DNA of 64,000 nucleotides from Bog-473 sp963840435 (GCA_963840435.1 CAWIYY010000012.1:558001-622000); one strand, 5' to 3'; counted from the stretch's first letter, positions 1 to 7,602 are shown. A program made the numbers and translations. The notes: generated by a model from the letters alone, not told the origin.

Positions 1-100
1 CAGCGGGGGTGCGGTCTCCATTCCTAAAAGCTTATCGTTTTGGTCGGATTTTCCGGACAGGCGGCCGCCCGCCGCCGTCCTGGCCCCGGACCGGCGGTCC

Positions 101-718
101 TCACCAACCCCGGTCGACCCATTCCTGGAGGTGAGGGGCCTCGCTGCCCACGGTGGTGGAGGTGCCGTGGCCGGGCAGCACGAGCGTGTCGGCGTCGAAG
201 GCTGCGAAAATCCGGCGGTCGATCGACTCGATGATGGTGGGGAAGTCCCCGTTCTCGAACGAGGTGTTCCCGGGTCCGCCGGGGAAGAGGGTGTCCCCGC
301 TGAACAGGAGGTTGGTGCCCTCGACGGCGAAGCAGATGGAACCGGGGGTGTGGCCCGGCGTGGCCAGGGTCCTGATGCGCAGGTCGCCCACACTGAGCTG
401 CTCGTCGTCCTCGATGATGAGGTCGTAGCTGGGCAGCATGCCGGCGTCGGCGCTGGTCACGGCGACGGAGATGCCGGCCTCGCGCACGGCGGGCACGGCC
501 TGGATGTGGTCCCAGTGGCCGTGCGTCTCCACCACCTGGTTCACCCCCAGATCCCGGCAGATCGGCAGCAGCGCCTCGTGCTCGTTGGCCGCGTCGATCA
601 GCATGGCCTCGCCGGTGCGGCGGCAGCGCAGGATGTAGACGTTGTTGTCCATCGGGCCCACCACGATCTGGTGGACCTCGGCTCTGGCGTCGCTCCAGAT
701 CTCCTCCAGCTGTCCCAT
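101..718 (-). CDS. Metallo-beta-lactamase-fold hydrolase (glyoxalase II-like)
   Basis: About 205 residues. It carries the metal-binding signature of the family: THGHWDH (HxHxDH) near residue 65, TPGHTPGS, LFSGDTLF with the bridging Asp, and PGHG near the C-terminus. The family hydrolyses thioesters such as S-lactoylglutathione-type substrates, or related esters, at a dinuclear metal site in the cytosol; the substrate here cannot be read from sequence. The start is the ATG giving MGQLEEIW; reading further upstream in this frame runs antisense to the acyl-CoA dehydrogenase and is not coding. It is divergent from that dehydrogenase, with a 126 bp gap that probably holds both promoters. Confidence 0.88.
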   Translation of the reverse strand: MGQLEEIWSDARAEVHQIVVGPMDNNVYILRCRRTGEAMLIDAANEHEALLPICRDLGVNQVVETHGHWDHIQAVPAVREAGISVAVTSADAGMLPSYDLIIEDDEQLSVGDLRIRTLATPGHTPGSICFAVEGTNLLFSGDTLFPGGPGNTSFENGDFPTIIESIDRRIFAAFDADTLVLPGHGTSTTVGSEAPHLQEWVDRGW

Positions 719-844
719 CCCCCCAGCGTGGCACAGTCGGAGCGGCGTCTGGTCGGCCCGGTGCCCGGAGTGGTAGACACCCAACCTGAGAAGCGAGAAC
801 ACCGCCGGCTGGGCTGCCGGGGGCAGAGGCAGAGGAGCCCGTGC

Positions 845-1960
845 ATGAATTTCGCCTTCAGTGACGAGCAGGAGGAGCTGCGCACCGCGGTCCGCCGCTT
901 CCTGGCCGAGAAGTCGCCCGAGACCGAAGTGCGCCGGCTCATGGACACCACCGAGGGCTACGACCCGGCGGTCTGGAGCCAGATGGCCGACCAGCTCGGC
1001 CTGCAGTCGCTGACCATCCCCGAGGAGTTCGGCGGCTCGGGCTTCACCTACGTCGAGCTGCTCGTCGTGCTCGAGGAGATGGGCGCCGCCCTCCTCTGCG
1101 CTCCCTTCTTCTCCTCGGTCGCCCTGGCCGCCAACGCGCTGCTCACCTCGGGCGACGACGACGCCAAGAAGAGCTACCTGCCCGGGATCGCCTCGGGCGA
1201 GACCATCGCCACCCTCGCCATCACCGAGGACAACGGCAAGTGGGACTTCGGCGGGATCGAGCTGGCCGCCACCAAGAAGGGCGACGGCTGGGTGCTCGAC
1301 GGGCACAAGATGTTCGTCATCGACGGCCACGTGGCCAACCTCATCATCGTGGCCGCCCGCACCGCCGCCGGCGTCACGCTCTTCGCCGTGGCCGGCGACG
1401 CCGCCGGCCTCACCCGCACCGCGCTGCCCACCATGGACCAGACGCGCAAGCAGGCCCGGCTCGAGTTCTCCGGCACCCCGGCCGTGCTGATCGGCACCGA
1501 CGGTGGCGCCGAGGCCGGGCTGTCCAAGACCCTCGACCTGGCCGCGGTGGCCCTGGCCGCCGAGCAGGTCGGTGGGGCCCAGCGCGTCCTCGACGCCTCG
1601 GTGGAGTACGCCAAGACGCGGATCCAGTTCGGCCGGCCCATCGGCAGCTTCCAGGCCATCAAGCACAAGTGCGCCGACATGCTGCTCGAGGTGGAGTCGG
1701 CCAAGTCGGCCGCCTACTACGCGGCGTGGGCCGCGGCCGAGGACTCCGACGAGCTGCCCGTGGTGGCCAGCCTGGCCAAGTCCTACTGCTCCGAGGCCTA
1801 CTTCCACTCGGCGGCCGAGAACATCCAGATCCACGGCGGCATCGGCTTCACCTGGGAGCACCCGGCCCACCTCTACTTCAAGCGGGCCAAGTCCTCCGAG
1901 CTCCTCCTGGGCGACCCGTCGTACCACCGCGAGCTGCTGGCACAGCGCATAGGGATCTGA
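845..1960 (+). CDS. Acyl-CoA dehydrogenase family protein
   Basis: 371 residues, the usual length for the family. It starts MNFAFSDEQEELR, typical of actinobacterial FadE-type acyl-CoA dehydrogenases, with an AG-rich sequence (gaggcagaggag) just upstream as ribosome binding site. Segments include the N-terminal helical domain, ITEDNGKWDFGG in the central beta domain, and the C-terminal helical bundle with RIQFGRPIGSFQAIKH and IHGGIGFTWEHPAHLYFKR. The family uses FAD to introduce an alpha-beta double bond into acyl-CoA esters. The substrate is unknown. The TWEH-type C-terminus resembles enzymes acting on branched or steroid-derived acyl-CoAs, which is inference only. The next gene starts one base after its stop, so the two are likely co-transcribed. 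Confidence 0.9.
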   Translation: MNFAFSDEQEELRTAVRRFLAEKSPETEVRRLMDTTEGYDPAVWSQMADQLGLQSLTIPEEFGGSGFTYVELLVVLEEMGAALLCAPFFSSVALAANALLTSGDDDAKKSYLPGIASGETIATLAITEDNGKWDFGGIELAATKKGDGWVLDGHKMFVIDGHVANLIIVAARTAAGVTLFAVAGDAAGLTRTALPTMDQTRKQARLEFSGTPAVLIGTDGGAEAGLSKTLDLAAVALAAEQVGGAQRVLDASVEYAKTRIQFGRPIGSFQAIKHKCADMLLEVESAKSAAYYAAWAAAEDSDELPVVASLAKSYCSEAYFHSAAENIQIHGGIGFTWEHPAHLYFKRAKSSELLLGDPSYHRELLAQRIGI

Positions 1961-1961
1961 G

Positions 1962-2711
1962 GTGCCGGGGCCATTCAGGCTCCGTCCCGGCCCGGCCGGC
2001 GAACTGTCGTCGTACACCAGCGCGACCACACCCGGCGCGCCGGTGCGCGGCCACGTCCTGTTGTGTCACGACCTGCCCCGCCCCAAGGGGGCCGCGGCCG
2101 ACGTCGCCCTGACCTTCCCGGCCCTGGCCGACCGCCTGGCCCGCGAGTCGGGCTGGCGCGTCGTCACCGGCGCGCTCCGCGGTGCCGGTGACTCGACCGG
2201 CGATTTCTCCGCGCTGGGCTGGCTCGAGGACCTGACGTTCCTGGCCGACTCGGAGATCCCCGAGGATGCGCCGCGCTTCGCCGTGGGATTCGGCTTCGGC
2301 GGGGTGCTGGCCCTCCACCTGGCCGCCCAGGACGAGCGCATCGCCGGCATCGCCTGCCTCGGCACGCCCGACGAGCTGGGGCCGCTGGTGTCGGACCCCG
2401 AGGCCTTCCTGGCCCACTGCCGGCGCACGGGCGTGATCACCTCCCCCGGCTTCCCCGAGTCGGTGGAGGCCTGGGCCAAGGAGCTCTCGGTGCTCCACCC
2501 GGCCGAGGACGCCGCCTTGCTCAAGGGGCGTCCCATCCTGCTGGTGCACGGCTCCGAGGATCCCGACGTGCCCGTGGCGGGCATGCGGGCCCTGGTCGAG
2601 GCGGCCACCGGGCCCTCCGAGCTGCACGTCGTGCTGGGGGCCGGGCACTGGCTGCGGGCAGATCCCCGCGCCATCGCGGTGCTCGTGGGCTGGCTCGAGC
2701 GGCGTCACTAA
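1962..2711 (+). CDS. Alpha/beta-hydrolase-fold protein lacking the nucleophilic serine
   Basis: 249 residues from a GTG start that follows the dehydrogenase stop by one base. The fold is recognisable: HVLLCHDLPRP (oxyanion-loop region), the nucleophile elbow, HGSEDPDVP (acid Asp) and GAGHWLR (His). At the elbow the sequence is GFGFGG instead of GxSxGG, so residue 111 is Gly where the catalytic Ser should be. Asp and His are kept. It may be a non-hydrolytic family member or use another mechanism. Co-directional coupling to the acyl-CoA dehydrogenase suggests a role with acyl-CoA or ester intermediates, but this is inferred from position only. Confidence 0.8.
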   Translation: MPGPFRLRPGPAGELSSYTSATTPGAPVRGHVLLCHDLPRPKGAAADVALTFPALADRLARESGWRVVTGALRGAGDSTGDFSALGWLEDLTFLADSEIPEDAPRFAVGFGFGGVLALHLAAQDERIAGIACLGTPDELGPLVSDPEAFLAHCRRTGVITSPGFPESVEAWAKELSVLHPAEDAALLKGRPILLVHGSEDPDVPVAGMRALVEAATGPSELHVVLGAGHWLRADPRAIAVLVGWLERRH

Positions 2712-2715
2712 CAGG

Positions 2716-2735
2716 GCCCGGCAACAGGGCCGGGC
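2716..2735 (+). terminator. Putative terminator hairpin after the alpha/beta-hydrolase gene
   Basis: A 7 bp perfect GC stem (GCCCGGC/GCCGGGC) with a 6-base loop begins 5 bases after the stop codon. There is no U-run directly after it, which is common in GC-rich actinobacteria. It would separate the acyl-CoA dehydrogenase unit from the secreted-protein cassette. Confidence 0.45.
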
Positions 2736-2887
2736 GGGGGACAACCCCGACACAAAAAAGCCACCAACTCCACTCCATCGCGACACTGCCGCTCAATCCC
2801 CCCGTTGCATGCGCCGAAGCGCATTTCTGGGTGTCTGAAGCAGCACCGCGGCGCACGGACGTGCCGACGGGGTCAGCGCCCATCGGT

Positions 2888-2920
2888 GGACGGATCAAGT
2901 CCGTCCTCCGCACAAGGAGG
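2888..2920 (+). promoter_or_regulatory. Overlapping leader hairpins, one covering the Shine-Dalgarno
   Basis: Two mutually exclusive stems can be drawn in the leader of the TasA-like gene. Stem A is GGACGGA/TCCGTCC (2888-2894 with 2900-2906). Stem B is CCTCC (2905-2909) with GGAGG (2916-2920), the latter being the core of the ribosome binding site AAGGAGGGGG that lies 8 bases before the ATG at 2928. Formation of B would hide the ribosome binding site; A uses part of the B strand. No known riboswitch consensus was recognised in the 200-base leader. Confidence 0.35.
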
Positions 2921-2927
2921 GGGAGCA

Positions 2928-3617
2928 ATGCGACTGACCAGGAACATCCTGGCCGATCGAAAGGGTCTGGCCGCAGCGATCGTGGCTGTGGTGGCGCTCG
3001 GCGCTACCGCTGGCATGACGCTCGGTGGATTCTCGGCCACTATCGGAAACCCGACGAACAAGTTCAGCTCGGGCACGATTCAGCTGGAAGAGGGCGTCAA
3101 CGCGACGACCTGTTACTCGACCGGCACCGGCAGCGGAGGCAGTGTCCAGGCGAACAACACCAACGCGTCCTGCAGTGGGGACGACCTTGGCGACTTCACC
3201 GACCAGATGCCCGGTGAGACCGAGACGACCTCGGTCACGCTGACCAACGTCGGCAACGACCCCACCACGTCGAGCGAGCTGGTCTCAACCGCCTGCTCGG
3301 TGGCGGCAGCGAGCGACGACACCGGCTACGTCGGTGCCGACCTCGCCGGCGACGCCTTCTGCGGCGAGGTGGACATCACGATCGCGGACTCGACCGCGAG
3401 CAGCTGCATCTACCCGGTGTCGGCTTCGGCCTGCCCGGCGCTGTCCAACTCGGACACGCTGGCCAGCTTCGAGAACGGCAGCTACACGACGCTCTCGCCG
3501 CTTGCGGCAGGAGCGAGTGCGACGTACGTGATCTCCGTGGAGGTCGATCCCGGTGCCACCAACGCTGACCAGGGACTGACGGCAACCATTCCGTTGACCT
3601 GGTCCATCACCCAATAG
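2928..3617 (+). CDS. TasA/CalY-like secreted protein with SipW-dependent signal peptide
   Basis: 229 residues. The start is an ATG with a strong AAGGAGG ribosome binding site. The N-terminus has charged residues, a hydrophobic stretch (AAAIVAVVALGATAGMTLGG) and then FSATIGNPTNKFSSGTIQL. That pattern (FS or FT, N, F, GTI or GTL, L) marks the SipW-dependent signal peptides of the TasA/camelysin family. The mature part is rich in Ser, Thr, Ala and Asp, has about six Cys that could pair outside the cell, and is predicted beta-rich. In Bacillus, TasA forms extracellular fibres; fibre formation here is inference. It heads a cassette with a second secreted protein and the matching signal peptidase. 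The strong leader and the hairpin after the gene fit high expression. Confidence 0.8.
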   Translation: MRLTRNILADRKGLAAAIVAVVALGATAGMTLGGFSATIGNPTNKFSSGTIQLEEGVNATTCYSTGTGSGGSVQANNTNASCSGDDLGDFTDQMPGETETTSVTLTNVGNDPTTSSELVSTACSVAAASDDTGYVGADLAGDAFCGEVDITIADSTASSCIYPVSASACPALSNSDTLASFENGSYTTLSPLAAGASATYVISVEVDPGATNADQGLTATIPLTWSITQ

Positions 3618-3626
3618 CACCCGTGG

Positions 3627-3671
3627 GGCCCGCTCTGGTTCGCCTTTCCGACAAGGTGACCGGAGCGGGCC
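3627..3671 (+). terminator. Strong long hairpin between the two secreted-protein genes
   Basis: A near-continuous 19 bp stem: GGCCCGCTCTGGT (3627-3639) pairs with ACCGGAGCGGGCC (3659-3671) with one U-G pair, then a bulged T and CGCCTT/AAGGTG around the loop TCCGAC. It starts 10 bases after the stop of the TasA-like gene. It has no U-run, so it could be a partial terminator or a 3' stabiliser that leaves the first gene in excess over the next two. Confidence 0.5.
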
Positions 3672-3716
3672 GCCGCGCGTCCGGCGGCGGCGTCGCCACC
3701 TGACGGTGCGCCAGCC

Positions 3717-4098
3717 ATGCACGGTCGACCCAAATTCGCCGCTCGCGGACGCCACGCGCGCCCACGCCGGACCTTCGGGCGTCGCCGGAGGATCCTTGGT
3801 CTGGGAGGCCTCGCCGTCGTCGGCGCGATGACCCTGGCCGCGGGCGGCCTGGCCTGGGCCAGCTTCCAGGGTCAGCTGGCCGACTCGACCGGTACGTTCT
3901 CGACCGGCACGCTTCTCCTGGGCGGGAGCACTCCGGGCGGCATTACGTGCACGTCGTCAACCACGGTGGCGCCGGTCAGCAGCAACAGCGCAACCTGCCC
4001 GGGGGACCCGCTTCCGACGGGCACGCTGAGTACGGCGGGGTCGGCGGCGACCACGACGCTCAGCGACCCCGGCACCGTCGACCCCACCGCACGCCGCC
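3717..4098 (+). CDS. SipW-dependent secreted LamG protein, 5' fragment (frameshifted)
   Basis: The N-terminal part of a secreted protein. It has an Arg-rich n-region (FGRRRR), a hydrophobic segment (ILGLGGLAVVGAMTLAAGG), then LAWASFQGQLADSTGTFSTGTLLLGG. This is a SipW-type signal region like that of the preceding gene. The frame stays open far beyond 4098, but after about 4090 it becomes Arg/His-rich and no longer looks coding. The real continuation is in the +1 frame from 4099. Removing one C from the CCCC run at 4082-4085 joins TVDP to PHAAMSATTCGVAQ. Whether this is an indel, a pseudogene or recoding is open. Confidence 0.65.
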
Positions 4099-5184
4099 AT
4101 GTCAGCAACGACGTGTGGGGTGGCCCAGCTCATCGACAGCGAGTCCAACGACACCGGCCTCGCCTCGGGCGGTGTCACCTACGGCCAGAGCGGTCCGATG
4201 GATGGGACGGGCATCGCTCTCGACGGTTCGACCGGATGGTTCGAGTCGACCTCTGCCTATTCGACGCCGGCCAGCTTCACGTTGTTGGCCTGGTTCAAGG
4301 CGGCACCGGGTGCCAGCGGCACCATCTTCAGCCTCTCGAGCTCGCAGTTCGACACCGGCTCACCCGGGAGCGACCTCGACCTGTGGATCGACGGGTCGGG
4401 CAATCTGGTCTGGGGCGTGGACACGCTGGACGTCCTCGGCGACCAGGTGCCGTCGGAGGTGACGAGTACCAGCACAGTGACCGACGGCAGCTGGCACCTG
4501 GCCGCCGCCACCTTCAGCGGTCTCTCGTCGAGCTTGTACCTCGACGGGACCGTCCAGGGCAGCGTGCCCGCCCTCAACGGCCTGGCCGGCGAGAGCGGAT
4601 GGTACCCATCGATCGGCTGGGGCCCCGAGGCCGGCCCGACCTGGTCGAACGGCCCACCGAGCGCGTTCTTCGCCGGCAGCCTGGCCATGGTCTCGCTGTC
4701 TCCCTCGGCCGCCACCGGTGCCCAGATCTCGGTCCTGGCCGGGTCGGCATCGGCATCGGCCTATGAGGGCACGCTCAGCTCCGACGTTCCCCCGACCGAG
4801 AACTGGGAGATGGCCGATTCAGGGACCCAGGCCTATACCGGCGCCGTGGCGGTGTCGGGTGGGGGCACCACCATGCCCTGCCAGCGGGTCGAGGCAACCG
4901 TCGAGGAGGTCACCGCCGCCACGACGAGCTGTGTCCTTCCTGCCGGCCCAGGCTCGTGCCCCGCGCCGTCCCCGACCAACCTCCTCTCGTCTCTGGCCGA
5001 CATGACGCCGTTGACTGCGCCCACCACGGTCGCGTCGGCCCAGCTCACCGTGACGTTGGCCCTCACCACCTCATCCCCGCCCGGCGTCGCCGGCCTCGAC
5101 CTGCTGCCGGGGCTCGATTTCGGCGTGTCGCGCACCGGGTGGTCGGCCAACCTCGTCTACAGCGGCGCCAGCGTGGAGATGTAG
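4099..5184 (+). CDS. LamG/concanavalin-like secreted protein, 3' part (frameshifted)
   Basis: 361 residues from an internal ATG. The frame is closed upstream by a TGA at 4027 and there is no signal peptide of its own, so it is best read as the body of the protein begun at 3717. The first 220 residues look like a LamG/concanavalin A-like jelly roll: GIALDGSTGWFES, SFTLLAWFKA, DLDLWIDGSGNLVW, DGSWHLAAATF, SSLYLDGT, FFAGSLAMVSLSP. These domains bind sugars or proteins. The C-terminal 140 residues are Ser/Thr-rich with paired Cys. Its stop abuts the ATG of the signal peptidase gene with no gap, so the two are translationally linked. Confidence 0.75.
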   Translation: MSATTCGVAQLIDSESNDTGLASGGVTYGQSGPMDGTGIALDGSTGWFESTSAYSTPASFTLLAWFKAAPGASGTIFSLSSSQFDTGSPGSDLDLWIDGSGNLVWGVDTLDVLGDQVPSEVTSTSTVTDGSWHLAAATFSGLSSSLYLDGTVQGSVPALNGLAGESGWYPSIGWGPEAGPTWSNGPPSAFFAGSLAMVSLSPSAATGAQISVLAGSASASAYEGTLSSDVPPTENWEMADSGTQAYTGAVAVSGGGTTMPCQRVEATVEEVTAATTSCVLPAGPGSCPAPSPTNLLSSLADMTPLTAPTTVASAQLTVTLALTTSSPPGVAGLDLLPGLDFGVSRTGWSANLVYSGASVEM

Positions 5185-6501
5185 ATGGCCCGGCACGCCA
5201 GGGTCAAGGGGCCGCGTATCGGCGCGCTGACCGCGCTGCTCGGCGCCTCGGTGGCCGTGAGCGCGCTGGCCGTCTTCGGGTGGTACCTCTCGGGCGGGCG
5301 CCTGATGACGATGACGACGCCATCGATGTGCCCGACGGTCTGCGTGGGTTCGCTGGTGGCCGTGCAGCCGCTCCATGGTGCTGTGCATCCCGGTGAGCTC
5401 GTCGCGTTCCGGCCGCCGGGCCAGAGCGCCACCTTCACCCACCGCGTCGTCAAAGTGGAGGACAACGGCTCGTTCACGACCAAGGGTGATGCGGAGGTCT
5501 CACCCGACCCCTGGGTGGTGCCACCGAGCGACGTCGTGGGCCGGGTGTCCTTCACGGTGGCCGGTTTGGGGTGGTGGCTGCGGGCCCTGCCGATGGTGGC
5601 GGCGGGGACCGTCGTGTTGCTGTTCGCCCGACGGGTGTACCGGTTGCGCAACCGGCGCACCTTCGAGCGCACCTTCGGCGCACTCATCGTGGCACTGCCC
5701 CTGCTCCTCCTGCACCCGCTCATCCGGGGCGATCTGATCGAGAACGTGGCGGATCCGCATCACCGGGGATGGGCCAAGGGACTCTTCGTCAACACCGGTC
5801 TGCTTCCGGTCCGCCTCACGGTGGTCGGGGGTCACCCCGCTCCGCCGCTGGCGCCGTCCAAGTTGGCGTGGCTCTACGGCCCGAAGATGAACTCAGGCGT
5901 CTTCGGCGTCCGCCAGTGGGCCGCCCTGCCGACCTGGGGGTGGGTCCTGGTGGGTGCGCTCGTCGTCTCACCCATCATCGGCTTCGCGCTCTACCGGGCG
6001 ACCCGGCCGCTCGAGCGAGAATCGGCCGGGATGCGGGTGGCCGACGCCATCGCCCTGGCGCCCTTCGTCGTGCCGCCGCCCGCCGCGATCGAACCGGTGC
6101 CCTTCGACGTCGAGGCCGTCGAGCACCACGCGGCCGAACCGGTGCCCTTCGACGTCGAGGCCGTCGAGCACCACGCGGCCGAACCGGTGCCCTTCGACGT
6201 CGAGGCCGTCGAGCACCACGTGGCCGAACCCGTCGCTGCTCCCGACCCGTTTGCTGAGCCCGTCCCGGCGGTGACCGGAGCGACCGCGGCGGGCGGCGAC
6301 CGGGTTACGGCGCGCTACTCAACGCACGATCGATGGCGTCACGAAGGGCCCGAGCCGCGCTCGTCGCGTCGGGCGCGCTCGTCAGAGCACGCACCACGAC
6401 GAAGTGGCGGACCCCGCCAGCCACCAGTGCAGGAATCTTCTCCGGCGTCACACCGCCCGTCACGAAGACGGGAACGGTGGAGCGTGCGCTGGCCCGACTG
6501 A
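5185..6501 (+). CDS. SipW-type (Ser-His) signal peptidase with C-terminal extension
   Basis: 438 residues, against about 190 for Bacillus SipW. After an N-terminal membrane segment comes TPSMCPTVCVGSLVAV with the catalytic Ser47, then THRVVKV with His86 in place of the Lys of ordinary bacterial type I enzymes, then TKGDAE. This Ser-His layout is that of SipW and ER-type enzymes. A second membrane segment (LRALPMVAAGTVVLLFARRVY) and two later ones follow. The tail holds three copies of a 15-residue repeat and ends in an Arg/Ser-rich stretch. It starts directly after the LamG stop and most likely processes both upstream proteins. The last 197 bases run antisense over thiE, so the true C-terminus may be shorter. 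Confidence 0.85.
   Translation: MARHARVKGPRIGALTALLGASVAVSALAVFGWYLSGGRLMTMTTPSMCPTVCVGSLVAVQPLHGAVHPGELVAFRPPGQSATFTHRVVKVEDNGSFTTKGDAEVSPDPWVVPPSDVVGRVSFTVAGLGWWLRALPMVAAGTVVLLFARRVYRLRNRRTFERTFGALIVALPLLLLHPLIRGDLIENVADPHHRGWAKGLFVNTGLLPVRLTVVGGHPAPPLAPSKLAWLYGPKMNSGVFGVRQWAALPTWGWVLVGALVVSPIIGFALYRATRPLERESAGMRVADAIALAPFVVPPPAAIEPVPFDVEAVEHHAAEPVPFDVEAVEHHAAEPVPFDVEAVEHHVAEPVAAPDPFAEPVPAVTGATAAGGDRVTARYSTHDRWRHEGPEPRSSRRARSSEHAPRRSGGPRQPPVQESSPASHRPSRRRERWSVRWPD
6091..6225 (+). repeat. Three tandem copies of a 45 bp coding repeat
   Basis: Units start at 6091, 6136 and 6181 and are nearly identical in DNA. Each encodes EPVPFDVEAVEHHAA (the last copy ends HVA). They lie in the C-terminal tail of the signal peptidase after its last membrane segment. 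The near identity at the DNA level suggests recent expansion by slippage or recombination. Confidence 0.95.
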
Positions 6502-6946
6502 CGTAGTCGAGGCCTGTCCCGGCGCGTCCGGGTTTGGTCGGTGTCTCCTCGACCGGGCCTGCGGAGATGTACGTGACGTCCTCGGCTGCCGCGCCGGCCA
6601 GGTCGGTCGGGTTGTGGGTGGACAGACCGACGATGGCGTCGGGCCCGAGGATGCGCCGGGCCAGCGCCACCGGGGCGTCGTCCTGCCCGACGTGCACCCC
6701 GTCCGCCCCGACGGCCAGCGCCAGGTCGGGACGGTCGTTCAGCACGAAGGGGACGCCGGCGGCACGGCAGACATCGCGTACCGCGGCCGCTCGCTCGAGC
6801 AACGGCCGAGCGTCCATCTGTTTGTCGCGCAGCTGCACCACATCGACTCCGCCCGCGATGCAGGCGGCGACGAATGCGGCCAGGTCCGGCCGGTCAGGTG
6901 TGCAGAGGTAGAGGCGTCGGGTCGCGAGGTCGAAGCCGGCGCTCAC
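6305..6946 (-). CDS. thiE: Thiamine-phosphate synthase
   Basis: 213 residues, normal length for ThiE. It joins HMP pyrophosphate and the thiazole phosphate to give thiamine phosphate in the cytosol. Motifs: VVQLRDK, NDRPDLA (Asp for Mg), GVHVGQDD, GLSTHN, AGPVEETPTK and VTGGVTPEKIP. The GTG start overlaps the TGA of the upstream HhH-GPD gene by 4 bp (GTGA), which indicates coupled translation. Its 3' end lies opposite the tail of the signal peptidase gene. No other thiamine gene and no TPP riboswitch was seen nearby. Confidence 0.93.
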   Translation of the reverse strand: MSAGFDLATRRLYLCTPDRPDLAAFVAACIAGGVDVVQLRDKQMDARPLLERAAAVRDVCRAAGVPFVLNDRPDLALAVGADGVHVGQDDAPVALARRILGPDAIVGLSTHNPTDLAGAAAEDVTYISAGPVEETPTKPGRAGTGLDYVSRASARSTVPVFVTGGVTPEKIPALVAGGVRHFVVVRALTSAPDATSAARALRDAIDRALSSAP

Positions 6947-7530
6947 GCCGACGTTTGTGTCTTGGCCTTCGCCTTCGCCGCCTTCTTGGTGGCCCGCACC
7001 TTGGCCATACTCTCGGCATCAGTGATGTCGGCGACCGAGAGGTACGTCCCCTCGGTCCCGAAGGGCTTGGAGGCGTCGCGCCAACCGTCGGGATTGACGC
7101 CCAGCTGCTTGCCCAGGAGGGCCACGAAGATCTTGGCCTTCTGCTCGCCGAAGCCAGGGAGGGCCTTGACCCGGGCGAAGAGTTCCGTACCGTCGGGGGC
7201 GCCCTTCCACACGTTCTCGGCCTTGTTCCCGTAGTCCTCCGCCACGGTCCGGCACACTGCCTGCACCCGTCCCGCCATCGATCCGGGAAAGCGGTGCAGC
7301 GCGGGGCGCTCTTTGAAGAGGACCGCCAGATCGTCGGGATCCATTGCGGCGATGGCCGCCGCGTCGAGGGGACGCCCGAGTCGCCGGGCCAGTTCGGCCG
7401 GGCTCGAGAAGGCCTTTTCGAGCGGGATCTGCTGATCGAGCACCATGCCGATGAGCAGGGCCAGGGGGTCGCGGCTGAGGACGGCGTCGGCCTCGGGGTC
7501 GCCGCTCAGGTGCAAGTGGGCGCGTGCCAT
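6943..7530 (-). CDS. HhH-GPD-type base-excision DNA repair protein
   Basis: 195 residues. MVLDQQIPLEKAF resembles the QQI.. helix of 3-methyladenine/EndoIII-like glycosylases, and VKALPGFGEQKAKIFVALL is the helix-hairpin-helix. The GPD-region Asp that follows the hairpin in true glycosylases is not clear: the stretch after it reads GKQLGVNPDGW. A small actinobacterial family has this form. The C-terminus is Lys/Ala-rich (ATKKAAKAKAKTQTSA), possibly DNA-binding. The role is inferred to be excision of damaged bases, unproven for this subgroup. It shares a 4 bp overlap with thiE. Confidence 0.8.
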   Translation of the reverse strand: MARAHLHLSGDPEADAVLSRDPLALLIGMVLDQQIPLEKAFSSPAELARRLGRPLDAAAIAAMDPDDLAVLFKERPALHRFPGSMAGRVQAVCRTVAEDYGNKAENVWKGAPDGTELFARVKALPGFGEQKAKIFVALLGKQLGVNPDGWRDASKPFGTEGTYLSVADITDAESMAKVRATKKAAKAKAKTQTSA

Positions 7531-7602
7531 ACCGCAGATCTTGGCACGGCCCTCCCGAGACCAGTGCGTGACCTGGGCTCGGCGGCGGGGCAGACTCTCG
7601 TC

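Noticed and set aside
719..2029. Upstream extension of the metallo-beta-lactamase-fold protein to 642 residues
   Set aside because: It runs antisense through the acyl-CoA dehydrogenase and has no family features.
2736..2887. Possible c-di-GMP or other known riboswitch in the TasA-like leader
   Set aside because: No match to the conserved GEMM-I core (such as GACGCAAAGCCAC) or to other remembered motifs; only simple stems remain.
4099..4766. Continuation of the 3717 frame to 4766
   Set aside because: After about 4090 this frame turns His/Arg/Pro-rich, whereas the +1 frame encodes a clean LamG-like domain.
6091..6225. Possible CRISPR-like array
   Set aside because: The three 45 bp units are directly adjacent with no spacers and are in frame inside a coding gene.
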